DNA of 64,000 nucleotides from Leptospiraceae bacterium (GCA_947458405.1 CANGZW010000004.1:23701-87700), one strand, 5' to 3'; positions 8,793 to 17,398 are shown, counted from the stretch's first letter. Notes: generated from the letters alone by a model not told the origin. Translations and numbers: made by a program.

Positions 8793-9276
8793 TAAATTCT
8801 TTTGCTTTATTTAAAAATTCAATATCTTTCATATCTTTTGGTCTTGCAGATACTCTTTTCATTGTAATTAAATCTTCAATACAGGCTAAATAGAGTTCAA
8901 AATCTTCAATGGGTTTTATTAGTTTTCTTTTAAATGCCTCTTGAAAATCCAAAGGATGTTTTATTATTATATCCACTACTTGATGAGAATGTTTTTCATT
9001 ATAAAAACTAAATGCAATTAAATTCTTCTCTTTAATCCAATATTCTACTTTTTTCGGATCAGCCAAATGAATTGGATCTTCGGGAAGGGAAGGAATATAA
9101 TTTCCTTCGCCCAATACTTTTAAGAGTGAAAGAATATTTGATTTATCAGTAGAAATTACAAGATCAAAATCAAATGTAGCACGTGGAACCCCGTGTAAAT
9201 TGACCGCTACACCACCAACTATTAAATATTCAATTTTATTTTCATAAAGTGACTTTAATAAATCTATATAAAACAT
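8785..9276 (-). CDS. Minimal nucleotidyltransferase-fold protein (AbiEii/MNT-like)
   Basis: The 163-residue protein has the nucleotidyltransferase signature GGVAVNLHG followed by R-T-FDFD, the glycine-rich turn plus the D-x-D metal site. A C-terminal segment reads DLITMKRVSARPKDMKDIEFL, the helix seen in AbiEii-like and related NTase proteins. Some family members are toxins that modify tRNA or partner proteins; others have unknown roles. With the overlapping 60-residue gene it looks like a two-gene toxin-antitoxin-like module, but the activity is not proven by sequence. It starts 3 bp after the preceding gene. Confidence 0.78.
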   Translation of the reverse strand: MFYIDLLKSLYENKIEYLIVGGVAVNLHGVPRATFDFDLVISTDKSNILSLLKVLGEGNYIPSLPEDPIHLADPKKVEYWIKEKNLIAFSFYNEKHSHQVVDIIIKHPLDFQEAFKRKLIKPIEDFELYLACIEDLITMKRVSARPKDMKDIEFLNKAKEFNE

Positions 9277-9279
9277 AAG

Positions 9280-10107
9280 CTACTTTACACACCTTACGTA
9301 TGCTTTAACATCAGCATTTTCAAAATTTAAAATTTCACCAGTATATAGTGATACTACCAAAACTTTTTCCGGAGGAGTTGTGGATACTGATGAAGTCCAA
9401 AACCATCCAAAGTCTTTTAATTCTTTCCAAGAAGTTGTAAGCTCTTTACTTGTAGGGAGTCTCTTTTTTAATCCTTTGCAATACAAATCTGCCTCTTCCT
9501 TTGATAAAGATAATTTATTTGAATTACCATCCCAACTTAATCCAGCTATCAGCACATCCCCTAATTTTTTTTCTGGAATTAAAATATATTTATTATCTTT
9601 TTTTATTGGAAGTTTTGAAGTTTCTATACTTTCCTTTTTTACTATTTCCTTGGTTTCTTGTAACTTTTCTGTTGATTTTAACGGATTTTCTTTTAACAGC
9701 GATTCTATTTTTTCATCAACACTTTCTAATACAATATCTTCTTTGGCAGAATTTACTTTTTTCTTATTTCCTTCTATTTTTATTAATTCCTTATCCAATT
9801 TACTTAATACCTGATCATCATACTCTAAAATGATTTCTTCGTTAAAAATTTGATTATTCTCAATATATATATTTATCTTTTTATCTACATAACCTTTTTT
9901 ACTAATTATTATTGAGTAAATACCTCCCTCTAGATAGAATTCCGTAGGAGTTGTTGCCTTAAAAACTTCCGAAGAATGTGAATATATTTTGACCATAGCA
10001 CCAATTGGATTTGATTTTAAAAATATATTGTTGGTTAAATTATTTTCTTTTGAAAATATAGAAAAACTTAAAAATATAAGTAAGATTAAAATATTATTTA
10101 ATAACAT
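9280..10107 (-). CDS. Exported PEGA-domain protein with DUF1566-like C-terminus
   Basis: The 275-residue protein starts with a hydrophobic signal sequence. Residues about 30-90 form a PEGA domain (SNPIGAMVKIY, TPTEFYLEGGIYSIIISKKGY), a beta fold found in surface proteins. A Lys/Glu-rich low-complexity linker follows (about 95-165). The C-terminal 90 residues resemble the DUF1566 (Lcl-type) domain, with RLPTSKEL, WFWTSS and YVRCVK. It is probably periplasmic or surface exposed. It follows the FliG/MotA-like genes by 21 bp in the same operon. The two antisense ORFs in the track here are shadows of the low-complexity linker. Confidence 0.75.
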   Translation of the reverse strand: MLLNNILILLIFLSFSIFSKENNLTNNIFLKSNPIGAMVKIYSHSSEVFKATTPTEFYLEGGIYSIIISKKGYVDKKINIYIENNQIFNEEIILEYDDQVLSKLDKELIKIEGNKKKVNSAKEDIVLESVDEKIESLLKENPLKSTEKLQETKEIVKKESIETSKLPIKKDNKYILIPEKKLGDVLIAGLSWDGNSNKLSLSKEEADLYCKGLKKRLPTSKELTTSWKELKDFGWFWTSSVSTTPPEKVLVVSLYTGEILNFENADVKAYVRCVK

Positions 10108-10128
10108 AACTTAATATCCATATATTTA

Positions 10129-11301
10129 TTAATATAGAACATTTGTTGCTTCATTAATATATTTTTCAATATCAACTCTATTTTCTTCCCCGATAGTTTG
10201 AATAAATTTCTCAAATATAATATGCTCAGAAATATTTAATGCTAATGAGTGGCACCCATCAATAATCAATAATCTTTTTAAAAAATCAACTCCCTTATAA
10301 TCACCCGATAAGATTTGATTTTCTAAAATATATCGAATTGTCATTGGGTGCCAGCCTTCTAGTACATAGGTCAGTCCCATTTTTAAGTAAAAGAAATCTT
10401 CTGAATTTAGCATGCCTAAAATCTCTAGAGAATCTTTAAATCCAACTTCTCTTATTTTCCCTGAAATACCCAAGAAAATTAAAATTACTTCTTTAATTTG
10501 AGCTTTTTGTTTATAGTTTGAATTCAATCGATATGTAAACTCATTCCCCTTATACAATCTACTATAATAATATGATTCCCTCCTTAATTCAAATGAATTT
10601 TGTTCAGTACCATTTAATCTAGCATTGATAAAATCTATAAATTCATTACCTAACATAGAAGTACATTCTTCCGAATTTGCATTTAAATTAATAAGATCCA
10701 AATTAAAATCTGTAAAACAAGATGTAATTTTATTTTTATATTCTTCTGGTAGTACTTTTAGTCCTGCAACAATAAAGAGGGGATTTAAATCGAATAATAA
10801 ATATTCTAGTTGTTTCTGGGATAGGCTTATTATATTTTTTATTTCATCAGTTTTTTCAGATATTTTATTGGTTTTTAAATTTATATTTATATATTTTTGC
10901 TTAAAATATGTTTCTTTATTTTTTATTAAGCTATTAAAAAAAATATATTCTTCCCCTAAATATGAAATTAATTTATGATAGATTTGATAAGGATGTTCAT
11001 TTAATAATATAGATAAAAATGTTTCAACTGCTAATAAGTATTCTAAAAATTTATATCCTCTATAATCAGAGCTTAATAAGTGATACCTCAAAGATTTTTC
11101 AATTATCATGAAAGTTCCGTTTGAATTTTTAATATTTTGTGCTAAATCAAAGATAGGATGAAAACCTTTAGGAAAATCCCCATTCCTATATAAATAAATA
11201 TTATCTATAATTTTATTTATAAATTCAATACATTTATCTTTATCTCCATTAGATAATTGTAATTTTTTAGAAAGCTCAGTGCCCAAATAAAATCGAACCA
11301 T
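10129..11301 (-). CDS. Soluble MotA-like / FliG_C-like / MotA-like three-module protein
   Basis: The ORF track starts at a GTG; I prefer the next codon, ATG at 11301, with AAAGGAGG six bases upstream (390 residues). Residues 3-122 and 248-370 are two copies of a module that starts with FY/LY-x-G-x-E and contains LSxDYxGxxFL. The second copy (REVGF...FFYLKMGLTYVLEGWHPMTIRYILENQI) aligns well with the cytoplasmic segment before the third membrane helix of MotA. Residues about 155-235 resemble a worn FliG C-terminal domain (QLEYLLFDLNPLFIVAGLKVLPEEYK). There are no membrane helices. The function is unknown. Confidence 0.7.
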   Translation of the reverse strand: MVRFYLGTELSKKLQLSNGDKDKCIEFINKIIDNIYLYRNGDFPKGFHPIFDLAQNIKNSNGTFMIIEKSLRYHLLSSDYRGYKFLEYLLAVETFLSILLNEHPYQIYHKLISYLGEEYIFFNSLIKNKETYFKQKYININLKTNKISEKTDEIKNIISLSQKQLEYLLFDLNPLFIVAGLKVLPEEYKNKITSCFTDFNLDLINLNANSEECTSMLGNEFIDFINARLNGTEQNSFELRRESYYYSRLYKGNEFTYRLNSNYKQKAQIKEVILIFLGISGKIREVGFKDSLEILGMLNSEDFFYLKMGLTYVLEGWHPMTIRYILENQILSGDYKGVDFLKRLLIIDGCHSLALNISEHIIFEKFIQTIGEENRVDIEKYINEATNVLY

Positions 11302-11749
11302 CACTTTCCTCCTTTGATTTTTCGAATATCAAATAATCCCTACGAAACTTTTCTCCACATAAAGAAAGTATTTTTTCCTTAAATATATTTAAATTATTTT
11401 CTTTTTCTATTCCTTTAAAAAATTCAATAATTATAATTTTTTTTAGAAAAACTAATCCACGATAATTTCCAGATAAAACATAAAATTTAAATATCTTATT
11501 TAATATATAAAATTGTAATGCACTATCATTATCATTTACAAATATTCGATTTGTAATTAATAAATTAAATCCTATTTTCAGTAAGTAGGACTGGTCTATT
11601 ATTTGTGAAACTAGAATATCTTTTTTATTCTTTAAATATTTATTATAAAGCTCTAAAATAGAATAAATATGATCATTTAGCTCAATTTTTTCTTTTTCTG
11701 ATAATTTTGATCTACTATTGAATTCTATCGAATTATAAAAATAATCCAT
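11276..11749 (-). CDS. Single-module MotA-like soluble protein
   Basis: This 157-residue protein is one copy of the module found in its two neighbours. It begins FYNSIEFNSRS (compare FYEGNEF and LYKGNEF) and carries VLSGNYRGLVFLKKIIII near residues 92-110, the same position as LSGDYxGxxFL in the paralogues. The MotA-like helix is weaker here (LLKIGFNLLITNRIF). It overlaps the upstream gene by 17 bp and the downstream gene by 26 bp, so the three are probably translated together. GAAGG lies at workable spacing before the ATG. Confidence 0.65.
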   Translation of the reverse strand: MDYFYNSIEFNSRSKLSEKEKIELNDHIYSILELYNKYLKNKKDILVSQIIDQSYLLKIGFNLLITNRIFVNDNDSALQFYILNKIFKFYVLSGNYRGLVFLKKIIIIEFFKGIEKENNLNIFKEKILSLCGEKFRRDYLIFEKSKEESDGSILFGH

Positions 11750-12533
11750 AATCAGAGCCTTCTATTATAACTTCTCCGGATTGAATTAATTTATTTAATA
11801 TAAATAAGATTCTACTTCGGGCTTCTAATTCTTCTTCTGGAGTATAAGCTAATTCCATCTCTTTTTTAAATAAGATTTTTGCCGCTCTCTCTCCTATGCT
11901 ATCATAAAATATTTTTTTGAATCCTGGTTCCAAACTGTTAATTGCCCTAACTATAAAAATATTATCTACTTCTCTGGCAATTTTTTGAATTGACTTTGTA
12001 TCACATTTTAATATTTTTCTAAATTCTTTAGGATTAATAGATAAATTTTCAAAATCTGGTTGCTTTGCTTTTTTTAATGATAGTATATATTTAGTAAATT
12101 TTAATATAAATTCTACTAAGTTCTGAGAATAGTTTTCCTCTTTATTATCTACTATATAGTCCTCTCCAAAAAGGGAGAGTAAAATTTCAATCACAATATA
12201 TGGTGAATACTTATATTGAATAGCCGATATTCCTTCTAATATAATCATTTTTTGTAAAAAATCTTTTCCATGATAATCACCAGATAAAATATGTCTAGAT
12301 AAAATGGAATGAACCTCATTCGGATCAGTTTCTTCAATTACTAATTCTAAACCAAGTTTAAAAAAAGGATCCTCAATATATTTCAATTCTTCAGCTAAGA
12401 AGTCAGCACCTTCATCGCCATATATAATTGAATATTTTAAAACTCTCTCGACAAGGTCTATACTTTCCTCTTTTTCCCGGCTCCTACACCTAATTCTATC
12501 AGTAAACTCATTTCCTTCATAAAACTCTTCCAT
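11733..12533 (-). CDS. MotA-cytoplasmic-like module fused to a FliG_C domain
   Basis: The protein has 266 residues. Residues 172-258 match the FliG C-terminal (rotor torque) domain: DTKSIQKIAREVDN, GERAAKIL and LIQSGEVII align with the family's RSIQxxLREVDN, SKRAAxxL and LEExGxIVI. Residues 35-125 resemble the MotA cytoplasmic region on both sides of TM3-TM4 (EDPFFKLGLELVIEETDP; ILEGISAIQ...IVIEILLSLF). In place of the two membrane helices there is only LSGDYHGKDFLQ. Of the charged FliG torque residues only the Arg of GERAA is clearly kept. It is soluble, and its role is probably not an ordinary motor part. Confidence 0.75.
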   Translation of the reverse strand: MEEFYEGNEFTDRIRCRSREKEESIDLVERVLKYSIIYGDEGADFLAEELKYIEDPFFKLGLELVIEETDPNEVHSILSRHILSGDYHGKDFLQKMIILEGISAIQYKYSPYIVIEILLSLFGEDYIVDNKEENYSQNLVEFILKFTKYILSLKKAKQPDFENLSINPKEFRKILKCDTKSIQKIAREVDNIFIVRAINSLEPGFKKIFYDSIGERAAKILFKKEMELAYTPEEELEARSRILFILNKLIQSGEVIIEGSDYGLFL

Positions 12534-12558
12534 GTATCACGCACCGTTATGTATTATT

Positions 12559-12873
12559 TTATAATTTTGTGGCTAAGATAATTCTACCACATTTTTTAGG
12601 CTTTCCTGTGGTAAAAATTGCTTCCAAGTTATTCAAATTAGATTTATCTGCGCAGATATAACATTTTTCTTCTCCAGAAGCATTAAAAGGTGGTATCCAA
12701 AAAAATATTTTTTCACAATTCAATGCTGGTGAAATTCTCGCAGAATCTATCTTAAATTCTAATGTAGATACACTACAATACTGATTTAAATTTGCTGTAG
12801 TACAAAATCCATCTGCTCTTAATGAAATTGTAAATATTACACTTAAATAAAAGAATAACTTTCCAAAGAACAT
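12559..12873 (-). CDS. Small exported cysteine-rich protein
   Basis: This 104-residue protein has a clear signal peptide (MFFGKLFFYLSVIFTISLRADG) and six cysteines in the mature part (FC, YC, NC, CYIC, KKC), an even number that suits disulfides in the periplasm. No family is recognised. It lies 9 bp after the SDR gene and 25 bp before the FliG/MotA-like genes. No good ribosome site is visible directly before its ATG, so coupling to the upstream gene is likely. Confidence 0.6.
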   Translation of the reverse strand: MFFGKLFFYLSVIFTISLRADGFCTTANLNQYCSVSTLEFKIDSARISPALNCEKIFFWIPPFNASGEEKCYICADKSNLNNLEAIFTTGKPKKCGRIILATKL

Positions 12874-12882
12874 TATAAAATA

Positions 12883-13668
12883 TTAATCCTTTCCTCCACC
12901 ATTCAAAAAGGCTGAAATCTTTCTTACTAAGAATCTTGGAGAAAATCTCGTTCCTTCAACTAATAAGAAATTCATAATACCAGCAATTTTAACAACTCTA
13001 CCATTTTTCATCGCATTGAATCCGATCTTGGCTACTTCTTTTCCTGTCATAACTAAAGGACTTTTAAATAATGCTGTTTCTTCCATTTTTGCTCTTAATT
13101 GAAAAGAAGTAATAGTTGGTCCAGGACACAAAGCAGTTGCAGTAACTCCTGTTCCAATTAGTTCCTCTGCCAGTCCCTCTGAATAATGTAATACAAAGGC
13201 TTTTGATGCATAATATCCACTCATATATGGACCAGGTTGAAAGGAAGCTGATGATGCTACATTTAAAATTTTACCTTTTTTATTAGACAACATTGCAGGA
13301 AGGTATCTTTTTGTTAACTCAACAAGTGATGAAATATTTACCTGTATCATTTCGAGTTCTTCATTTAATGGAATCTTAGAAATATGACCCTTAATTCCAA
13401 AACCTGCATTGTTAATTAATGTTTCTACAAATAATTTATTGGTTTCGGTAAACTCAAATAATTTTAATGGAGCAGAGACTTGAGAAAGGTCAAGGGGAAA
13501 GATGTATATCGTAATACCATACTTATCTTTTAGCTCTTTGGATACTTCTTCTAATTTATCTTTTCCCCTTGCGACAAGAATTAAATCTCTTTTCTCTTGT
13601 GCAAATAAATGGGCTAATTCATACCCAATTCCTGTAGATGCCCCAGTTATTAAAACATATTCACTCAT
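12883..13668 (-). CDS. Short-chain dehydrogenase/reductase
   Basis: Classical SDR features are present: the cofactor motif TGASTGIG near the N-terminus, NNAGFG, the catalytic serine in VASSASF and YYASK with the catalytic Tyr and Lys. The type resembles the YqjQ/DltE-like SDRs that act on hydrophobic or acyl substrates, but the substrate is unknown. The track starts at a TTG at 13680; the ATG at 13668 with TTGAGGAAA just upstream is the better start (261 residues). It is the first gene of the operon that continues to 8610. Confidence 0.9.
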   Translation of the reverse strand: MSEYVLITGASTGIGYELAHLFAQEKRDLILVARGKDKLEEVSKELKDKYGITIYIFPLDLSQVSAPLKLFEFTETNKLFVETLINNAGFGIKGHISKIPLNEELEMIQVNISSLVELTKRYLPAMLSNKKGKILNVASSASFQPGPYMSGYYASKAFVLHYSEGLAEELIGTGVTATALCPGPTITSFQLRAKMEETALFKSPLVMTGKEVAKIGFNAMKNGRVVKIAGIMNFLLVEGTRFSPRFLVRKISAFLNGGGKD

Positions 13669-13925
13669 TGCTTTCCTCAATTAATCTTTTAATTATCTTA
13701 AATTTATCATAAGTTGATACTGTCTTTATTATTGAACATTTTATTTTTCAGAAAAATAATAAGAATTCAGAGCTATTTTCTTTTCCATTAGAAACTATCA
13801 AATACCACAATTGACTTATTAAATTGTCAGTTATTGATTTCTACTACTATTTCACCATTTATATTTATCTTTTTTTAGTTTACAATTATAGTTCATGTCG
13901 AATATTTACATAAGAGAGGTGTTCT
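13669..13925. other. Divergent intergenic region, SDR / patatin
   Basis: These 257 bases separate the SDR operon from the patatin gene and must hold promoters for both. No strong -35/-10 pair was found. An AT-only inverted repeat, TTATTTTT-CAG-AAAAATAA, lies at 13741-13759. The patatin gene has a good ribosome site (AGAGAGGTG). Confidence 0.4.
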
Positions 13926-14867
13926 ATGGTTCCTTTTGGTAGAAATTGGATGCAACTACCCGGTAGCTACGAAGTTTCCCTAGCAATTGCCGGTGGTGGG
14001 TGCAAAGCTTTTTATGGTTTGGGAGTTGGCTATCAGCTCAGAAAATTTGGTATAAAATTTAAGGGAATATCGGGAGTTAGCGCGGGAGCCGCGATGATTC
14101 TCGGGATAGTATCAGAATCAGAGGAGCTAGGTTTAAATTATATGGCAAATCTAGCTCAAAGAAATACAAGCAATTTTAAACTTTCTAGGATATTAAAAGG
14201 TCAAACCCCTTTTCCTCACGAAAATATCTATAGAAGAACTATAAGGTACTCCATAGATATAGATAAAATTCGTAATACAAATATTAAAATTTATATACAA
14301 ACAATTGCCGCTATTCCGAAAATAGATAAATTCACTGATATGATAAATAAAACTAAAATTATTCCTCAAACTGCCAGTGCATTTATCTTAGATGAGGCTG
14401 ATAAGCTAAAAGGTATTCCCTGTGATCGTGTAGAAAAAATAAAGGAGAAGTGGAATTTTAGAGAAATTATTTATACAAATGATGACTTACAGGATTCACA
14501 AATTGTGGAACAGATCATCTTAAATTCATCATCAGTTCCTCCTGTAATATCTTTACAAAACAAAGATTCCACATATTTTTTTGATGGTGGACTCGTAAAT
14601 AATCTTCCTCTAGAAGTTTTTTCTACAAAGGAAAAGAAAATAGGAGTATACTATGAGGATTCAACTATTTTCGGAAAAGACCCAGATATACTAAAAAATA
14701 CTTTCTTAATTAGACCTTCAAGAGATTTAAAAGTTAGTTCCTTTGATTATACAAATCCAACTGGTATAATTGATGCATTTGAATTAGGAAAAATGGATGC
14801 TCTTGCAATAAAGGATCAAGTATTAGATTTTTGTAAAGTACATTTCTTTGATTCCTTAGTAGCATAA
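13926..14867 (+). CDS. Patatin-like phospholipase
   Basis: The 313-residue protein shows the patatin Ser-Asp dyad layout: the oxyanion stretch [15 protein letters not shown], the nucleophile elbow GVSAG near residue 47, and the catalytic Asp in [12 protein letters not shown]. It lacks a signal peptide, so it probably acts as a cytosolic or membrane-associated acyl hydrolase. The ribosome site AGAGAGGTG supports the start. Its stop overlaps the pdxJ start by one base (TAATG), making a coupled pair with no obvious shared function. Confidence 0.9.
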   Translation: MVPFGRNWMQLPGSYEVSLAIAGGGCKAFYGLGVGYQLRKFGIKFKGISGVSAGAAMILGIVSESEELGLNYMANLAQRNTSNFKLSRILKGQTPFPHENIYRRTIRYSIDIDKIRNTNIKIYIQTIAAIPKIDKFTDMINKTKIIPQTASAFILDEADKLKGIPCDRVEKIKEKWNFREIIYTNDDLQDSQIVEQIILNSSSVPPVISLQNKDSTYFFDGGLVNNLPLEVFSTKEKKIGVYYEDSTIFGKDPDILKNTFLIRPSRDLKVSSFDYTNPTGIIDAFELGKMDALAIKDQVLDFCKVHFFDSLVA

Positions 14868-15616
14868 TGATTAAACTTAGCGTAAATATTAATAAGATAG
14901 CTACATTAAGAAATTCTAGGGGTGGAAATATCCCTGATTTAATTGAACACGTAAAAATCATACTTTCTGCAGGAGCTCATGGTATCACGGTTCATCCAAG
15001 AAGTGACGAAAGACATATCACAAAAAAAGATGTAATCTTAGTTTCTGAATTTATAAAAAATTACAATTTAAAAAATAATAAAGATATAGAATATAATATT
15101 GAAGGAGAGCTGTCTGACAGATTTCTTTCAATTGTCCTAGAAGCAAATCCAACCCAGGCTACTCTGGTGCCTGTATCTCCTGGAGAAATTACATCCGACC
15201 ATGGTTTCGATTTGAAAAAAGATAAATCCGAACTACATAAGTATCTAGCCAAAATTAAAGACAAAGGCATTCGTACTGCAATTTTCGTAGAAACTGAAAT
15301 AGAAAATCTTAAAAATCTTTCACAAATTCCAACGGATAGAGTGGAATTTTATACAGGCCCATTCGCAGATGAATTTGAAAAAGGGAATGGAATATCTTCT
15401 TTTGAGAAGTATAAAAAAGCATCTGAAATTGTGTTATCCAATAATATTGAAATCAATGCAGGGCATGATTTAGATCATTTGAATTTAAAATTATTTAATA
15501 AACTCCCCGGATTACAAGAGGTTTCTATAGGTCATAGACTTATCTCTTATTCTCTTCAAGTTGGATTACAAACTACTATTCAGCTCTATCTCAAAACTCT
15601 TGGAGAAGTTGTCTAG
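14867..15616 (+). CDS. pdxJ: Pyridoxine 5'-phosphate synthase PdxJ
   Basis: The 249-residue protein matches PdxJ throughout: [17 protein letters not shown] at the N-terminus, [23 protein letters not shown], the GPFADEFEK segment and [10 protein letters not shown] near the C-terminus. PdxJ condenses 1-deoxyxylulose 5-phosphate with 3-amino-2-oxopropyl phosphate to make pyridoxine 5'-phosphate in the DXP-dependent vitamin B6 pathway. The 3' end overlaps a convergent lipoprotein gene by 26 bp. Confidence 0.97.
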   Translation: MIKLSVNINKIATLRNSRGGNIPDLIEHVKIILSAGAHGITVHPRSDERHITKKDVILVSEFIKNYNLKNNKDIEYNIEGELSDRFLSIVLEANPTQATLVPVSPGEITSDHGFDLKKDKSELHKYLAKIKDKGIRTAIFVETEIENLKNLSQIPTDRVEFYTGPFADEFEKGNGISSFEKYKKASEIVLSNNIEINAGHDLDHLNLKLFNKLPGLQEVSIGHRLISYSLQVGLQTTIQLYLKTLGEVV

Positions 15617-16574
15617 CACTCGAAAAAAAATCATCCTGTTCAATCAATAAATAGGCGGCTTTTTCTATAGATAGTAATTTTTTCTTTTCTGTCTTTTGAT
15701 AAGGATGATTTCTTAATTCTCCTAAAAACAATTTAAGATAAGATTTTGCTTTTTCTAAATCTGCTAATTTTACATTTTTTCTAACTAATTTCCAGTTTAA
15801 AGTGAGAGAATTATTGATTGTTTCTTCATCTTCAAGATGCTTCTTTTTAATATAATAAGAGACATCCCACAATCCAGAAAATGGATCTGACTTAGCTTTT
15901 TCTTGATAATAAATATCTTTATAATTATATTTTACGGGCAGACTATGTGTAATTATTTCCTCTTTCATTTGAGGCGTAATACATTCTGATAGTCCACCTA
16001 TATTTAACATGGATGCATTTAATATTCCCTGTTTTAGGAGTGAAACCATAATTTCCTTAGACTTTTCTTCATCTTTTGAGCAAAGTAATTCTAATCTTGT
16101 AAGGGTTCCCAGTAGTTTTGTTTCTTCTTTTTCTTCCAAGATTTCTGGCTTGCCCAATTGAAGAGCCATAGTTCTCAACATACTTTGATATAGGGGATCG
16201 GAACCTGCAATACTAACTGATTTTCTAATAGCAGAAAAACTCTCATCCATTTGCTTTTGGTTATAAAGTAAGACAGCTAAATTATAACAAGCATGTGCAT
16301 CTTTTAATGTTGTATCATAACATCTAACTTTTAGAGTTTCTAAAGAGCGAGTTCTATCATTTTCATCCCCATAAAAATCTAGAATAATCTTTTCACTCAA
16401 TCCTAAATATTCTGGGTTAATTCCAGGTTTTGCTAATAACCTAATGATTCCAGAATCTTCATTAATTGATGAACAACTACCTACTATACCGAGACATAAT
16501 ACAGATATTAGAATAATCATAAGAAGAATTATTTTTTTAGATTTTATATAATTAAAAAGTGATACAAGAATCAT
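15591..16574 (-). CDS. TPR-containing lipoprotein
   Basis: The 327-residue product has a long hydrophobic N-terminus ending in VGSCSS, a lipobox, so it is an exported lipoprotein. Residues about 105-165 look like tetratricopeptide helices ([44 protein letters not shown]). The rest is mostly helical. No named family is recognised; TPR lipoproteins usually act as scaffolds in envelope complexes. It is convergent with and overlaps pdxJ. A weak GGA lies before the ATG. Confidence 0.75.
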   Translation of the reverse strand: MILVSLFNYIKSKKIILLMIILISVLCLGIVGSCSSINEDSGIIRLLAKPGINPEYLGLSEKIILDFYGDENDRTRSLETLKVRCYDTTLKDAHACYNLAVLLYNQKQMDESFSAIRKSVSIAGSDPLYQSMLRTMALQLGKPEILEEKEETKLLGTLTRLELLCSKDEEKSKEIMVSLLKQGILNASMLNIGGLSECITPQMKEEIITHSLPVKYNYKDIYYQEKAKSDPFSGLWDVSYYIKKKHLEDEETINNSLTLNWKLVRKNVKLADLEKAKSYLKLFLGELRNHPYQKTEKKKLLSIEKAAYLLIEQDDFFSSARQLLQEF

Positions 16575-17043
16575 TTATTTTATCCATTATGTCTATAAAT
16601 ATTTTCTAAATCTCAATTCTTTAGTTATTTACACTAAATTCCACTTACTCACATTCAAATAAAAATTCATTTTATAGTATATAAAATAAACAAATTCGTT
16701 ATTTTTAAAAAAATTAATAAATACAGAGAATTCTTTTATTATATCTATCTATTTATTACTAAGAATACTGAATATATATTCTCCATTTTCTATAATATTT
16801 TCAAAAATATCCTTCTTTCAAAATAAAAATAAATTCCATTTCTATTATACAGAAAAAAATAGATAATCAATGGAAAAAAAATCTTTTATGACTTGCAAAA
16901 AATTTTCAAATATTAGAGCGTCAATTTTATGGGTTTTTTACTGCCCTATTAGCCTGTAAACTGTCTTTACTGAAGACTTTTCATTGGCATAATCACAAAA
17001 TTAAATTTATTAAATAGGTTGTAATAGCCGGAGGAAATGACAC
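16575..17043. other. 469-bp AT-rich intergenic region before acpP
   Basis: This lies between the divergent TPR lipoprotein and acpP. No ORF, tRNA or recognisable riboswitch is visible. It contains a 12-base palindrome GAATATATATTC at 16770-16781 and a likely acpP promoter near its right end. The first 300 bases are almost pure A/T. Confidence 0.5.
16966..16993 (+). promoter_or_regulatory. Candidate acpP promoter
   Basis: TTTACT (-35, 4 of 6 consensus) and CATAAT (-10, 5 of 6) are 16 bases apart. The predicted start is about 40 bases upstream of the acpP ATG, leaving room for the strong GGAGG ribosome site. Confidence 0.45.
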
Positions 17044-17277
17044 ATGGCAGACATGGAAAAAATTAAAGCGATTATCGTTGAACAACTCGGAGTTGACGAG
17101 TCTGAAGTTACTCCTGAAGCACACTTCATCGATGACTTAGGTGCTGACTCTTTGGATACTGTAGAACTAGTAATGGCTCTAGAGGAAGAATTTGGTATCG
17201 AAATCTCTGATGAAGATGCTGAAAAAATTCAGACTGTTGGTGACGTCGCAAAATTTATCGACAAACTGAAGTCTTAA
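17044..17277 (+). CDS. acpP: Acyl carrier protein
   Basis: The 77-residue acidic protein has the phosphopantetheine attachment motif [18 protein letters not shown], with Ser 39 as the carrier residue. AcpP carries growing acyl chains in type II fatty acid synthesis. GGAGG sits nine bases before the ATG. Base composition and codon choice are richer in G+C than the surroundings, as expected for a very highly expressed gene. rnc follows, the order seen in many bacteria, though fabF is missing between them. Confidence 0.98.
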   Translation: MADMEKIKAIIVEQLGVDESEVTPEAHFIDDLGADSLDTVELVMALEEEFGIEISDEDAEKIQTVGDVAKFIDKLKS

Positions 17278-17283
17278 TTAAAT

Positions 17284-17322
17284 TTTTAAGATGGGTTTTA
17301 TTTATTAAAGCCCATCTTAAAA
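17284..17322 (+). repeat. 3' hairpin after acpP, no U-tract
   Basis: A perfect 12-bp inverted repeat (TTTTAAGATGGG with CCCATCTTAAAA) surrounds a 15-base loop directly after acpP. The T and A runs are the outer part of the stem, so no U-tract follows. It may end or stabilise the abundant acpP transcript. Similar hairpins follow tpx and etfA. Confidence 0.65.
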
Positions 17323-17398
17323 TATTACTCATTCAATAACTACGAAACCTTTATTTAACCCACTAAACTCAGACAGAAAAATTGAACTATCTAACTTT

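Noticed and set aside
9380-9833. Two plus-strand ORFs (144 and 110 residues)
   Set aside because: They lie antisense to the PEGA/DUF1566 gene, mostly opposite its Lys/Glu-rich linker, and translate to Ser/Phe/Leu-rich strings with no start signal.
10625-10978. 117-residue plus-strand ORF inside the FliG/MotA-like gene
   Set aside because: Hydrophobic shadow of an AT-rich gene; the minus-strand frame has homology and a strong ribosome site.
13741-13759. Inverted repeat TTATTTTT-CAG-AAAAATAA as an operator
   Set aside because: Made almost only of A/T in very AT-rich DNA; expected by chance, so noted only in the intergenic entry.
16575-17043. Possible riboswitch or small RNA upstream of acpP
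   Set aside because: Only AT-rich sequence and one short palindrome; no recognisable conserved RNA fold.
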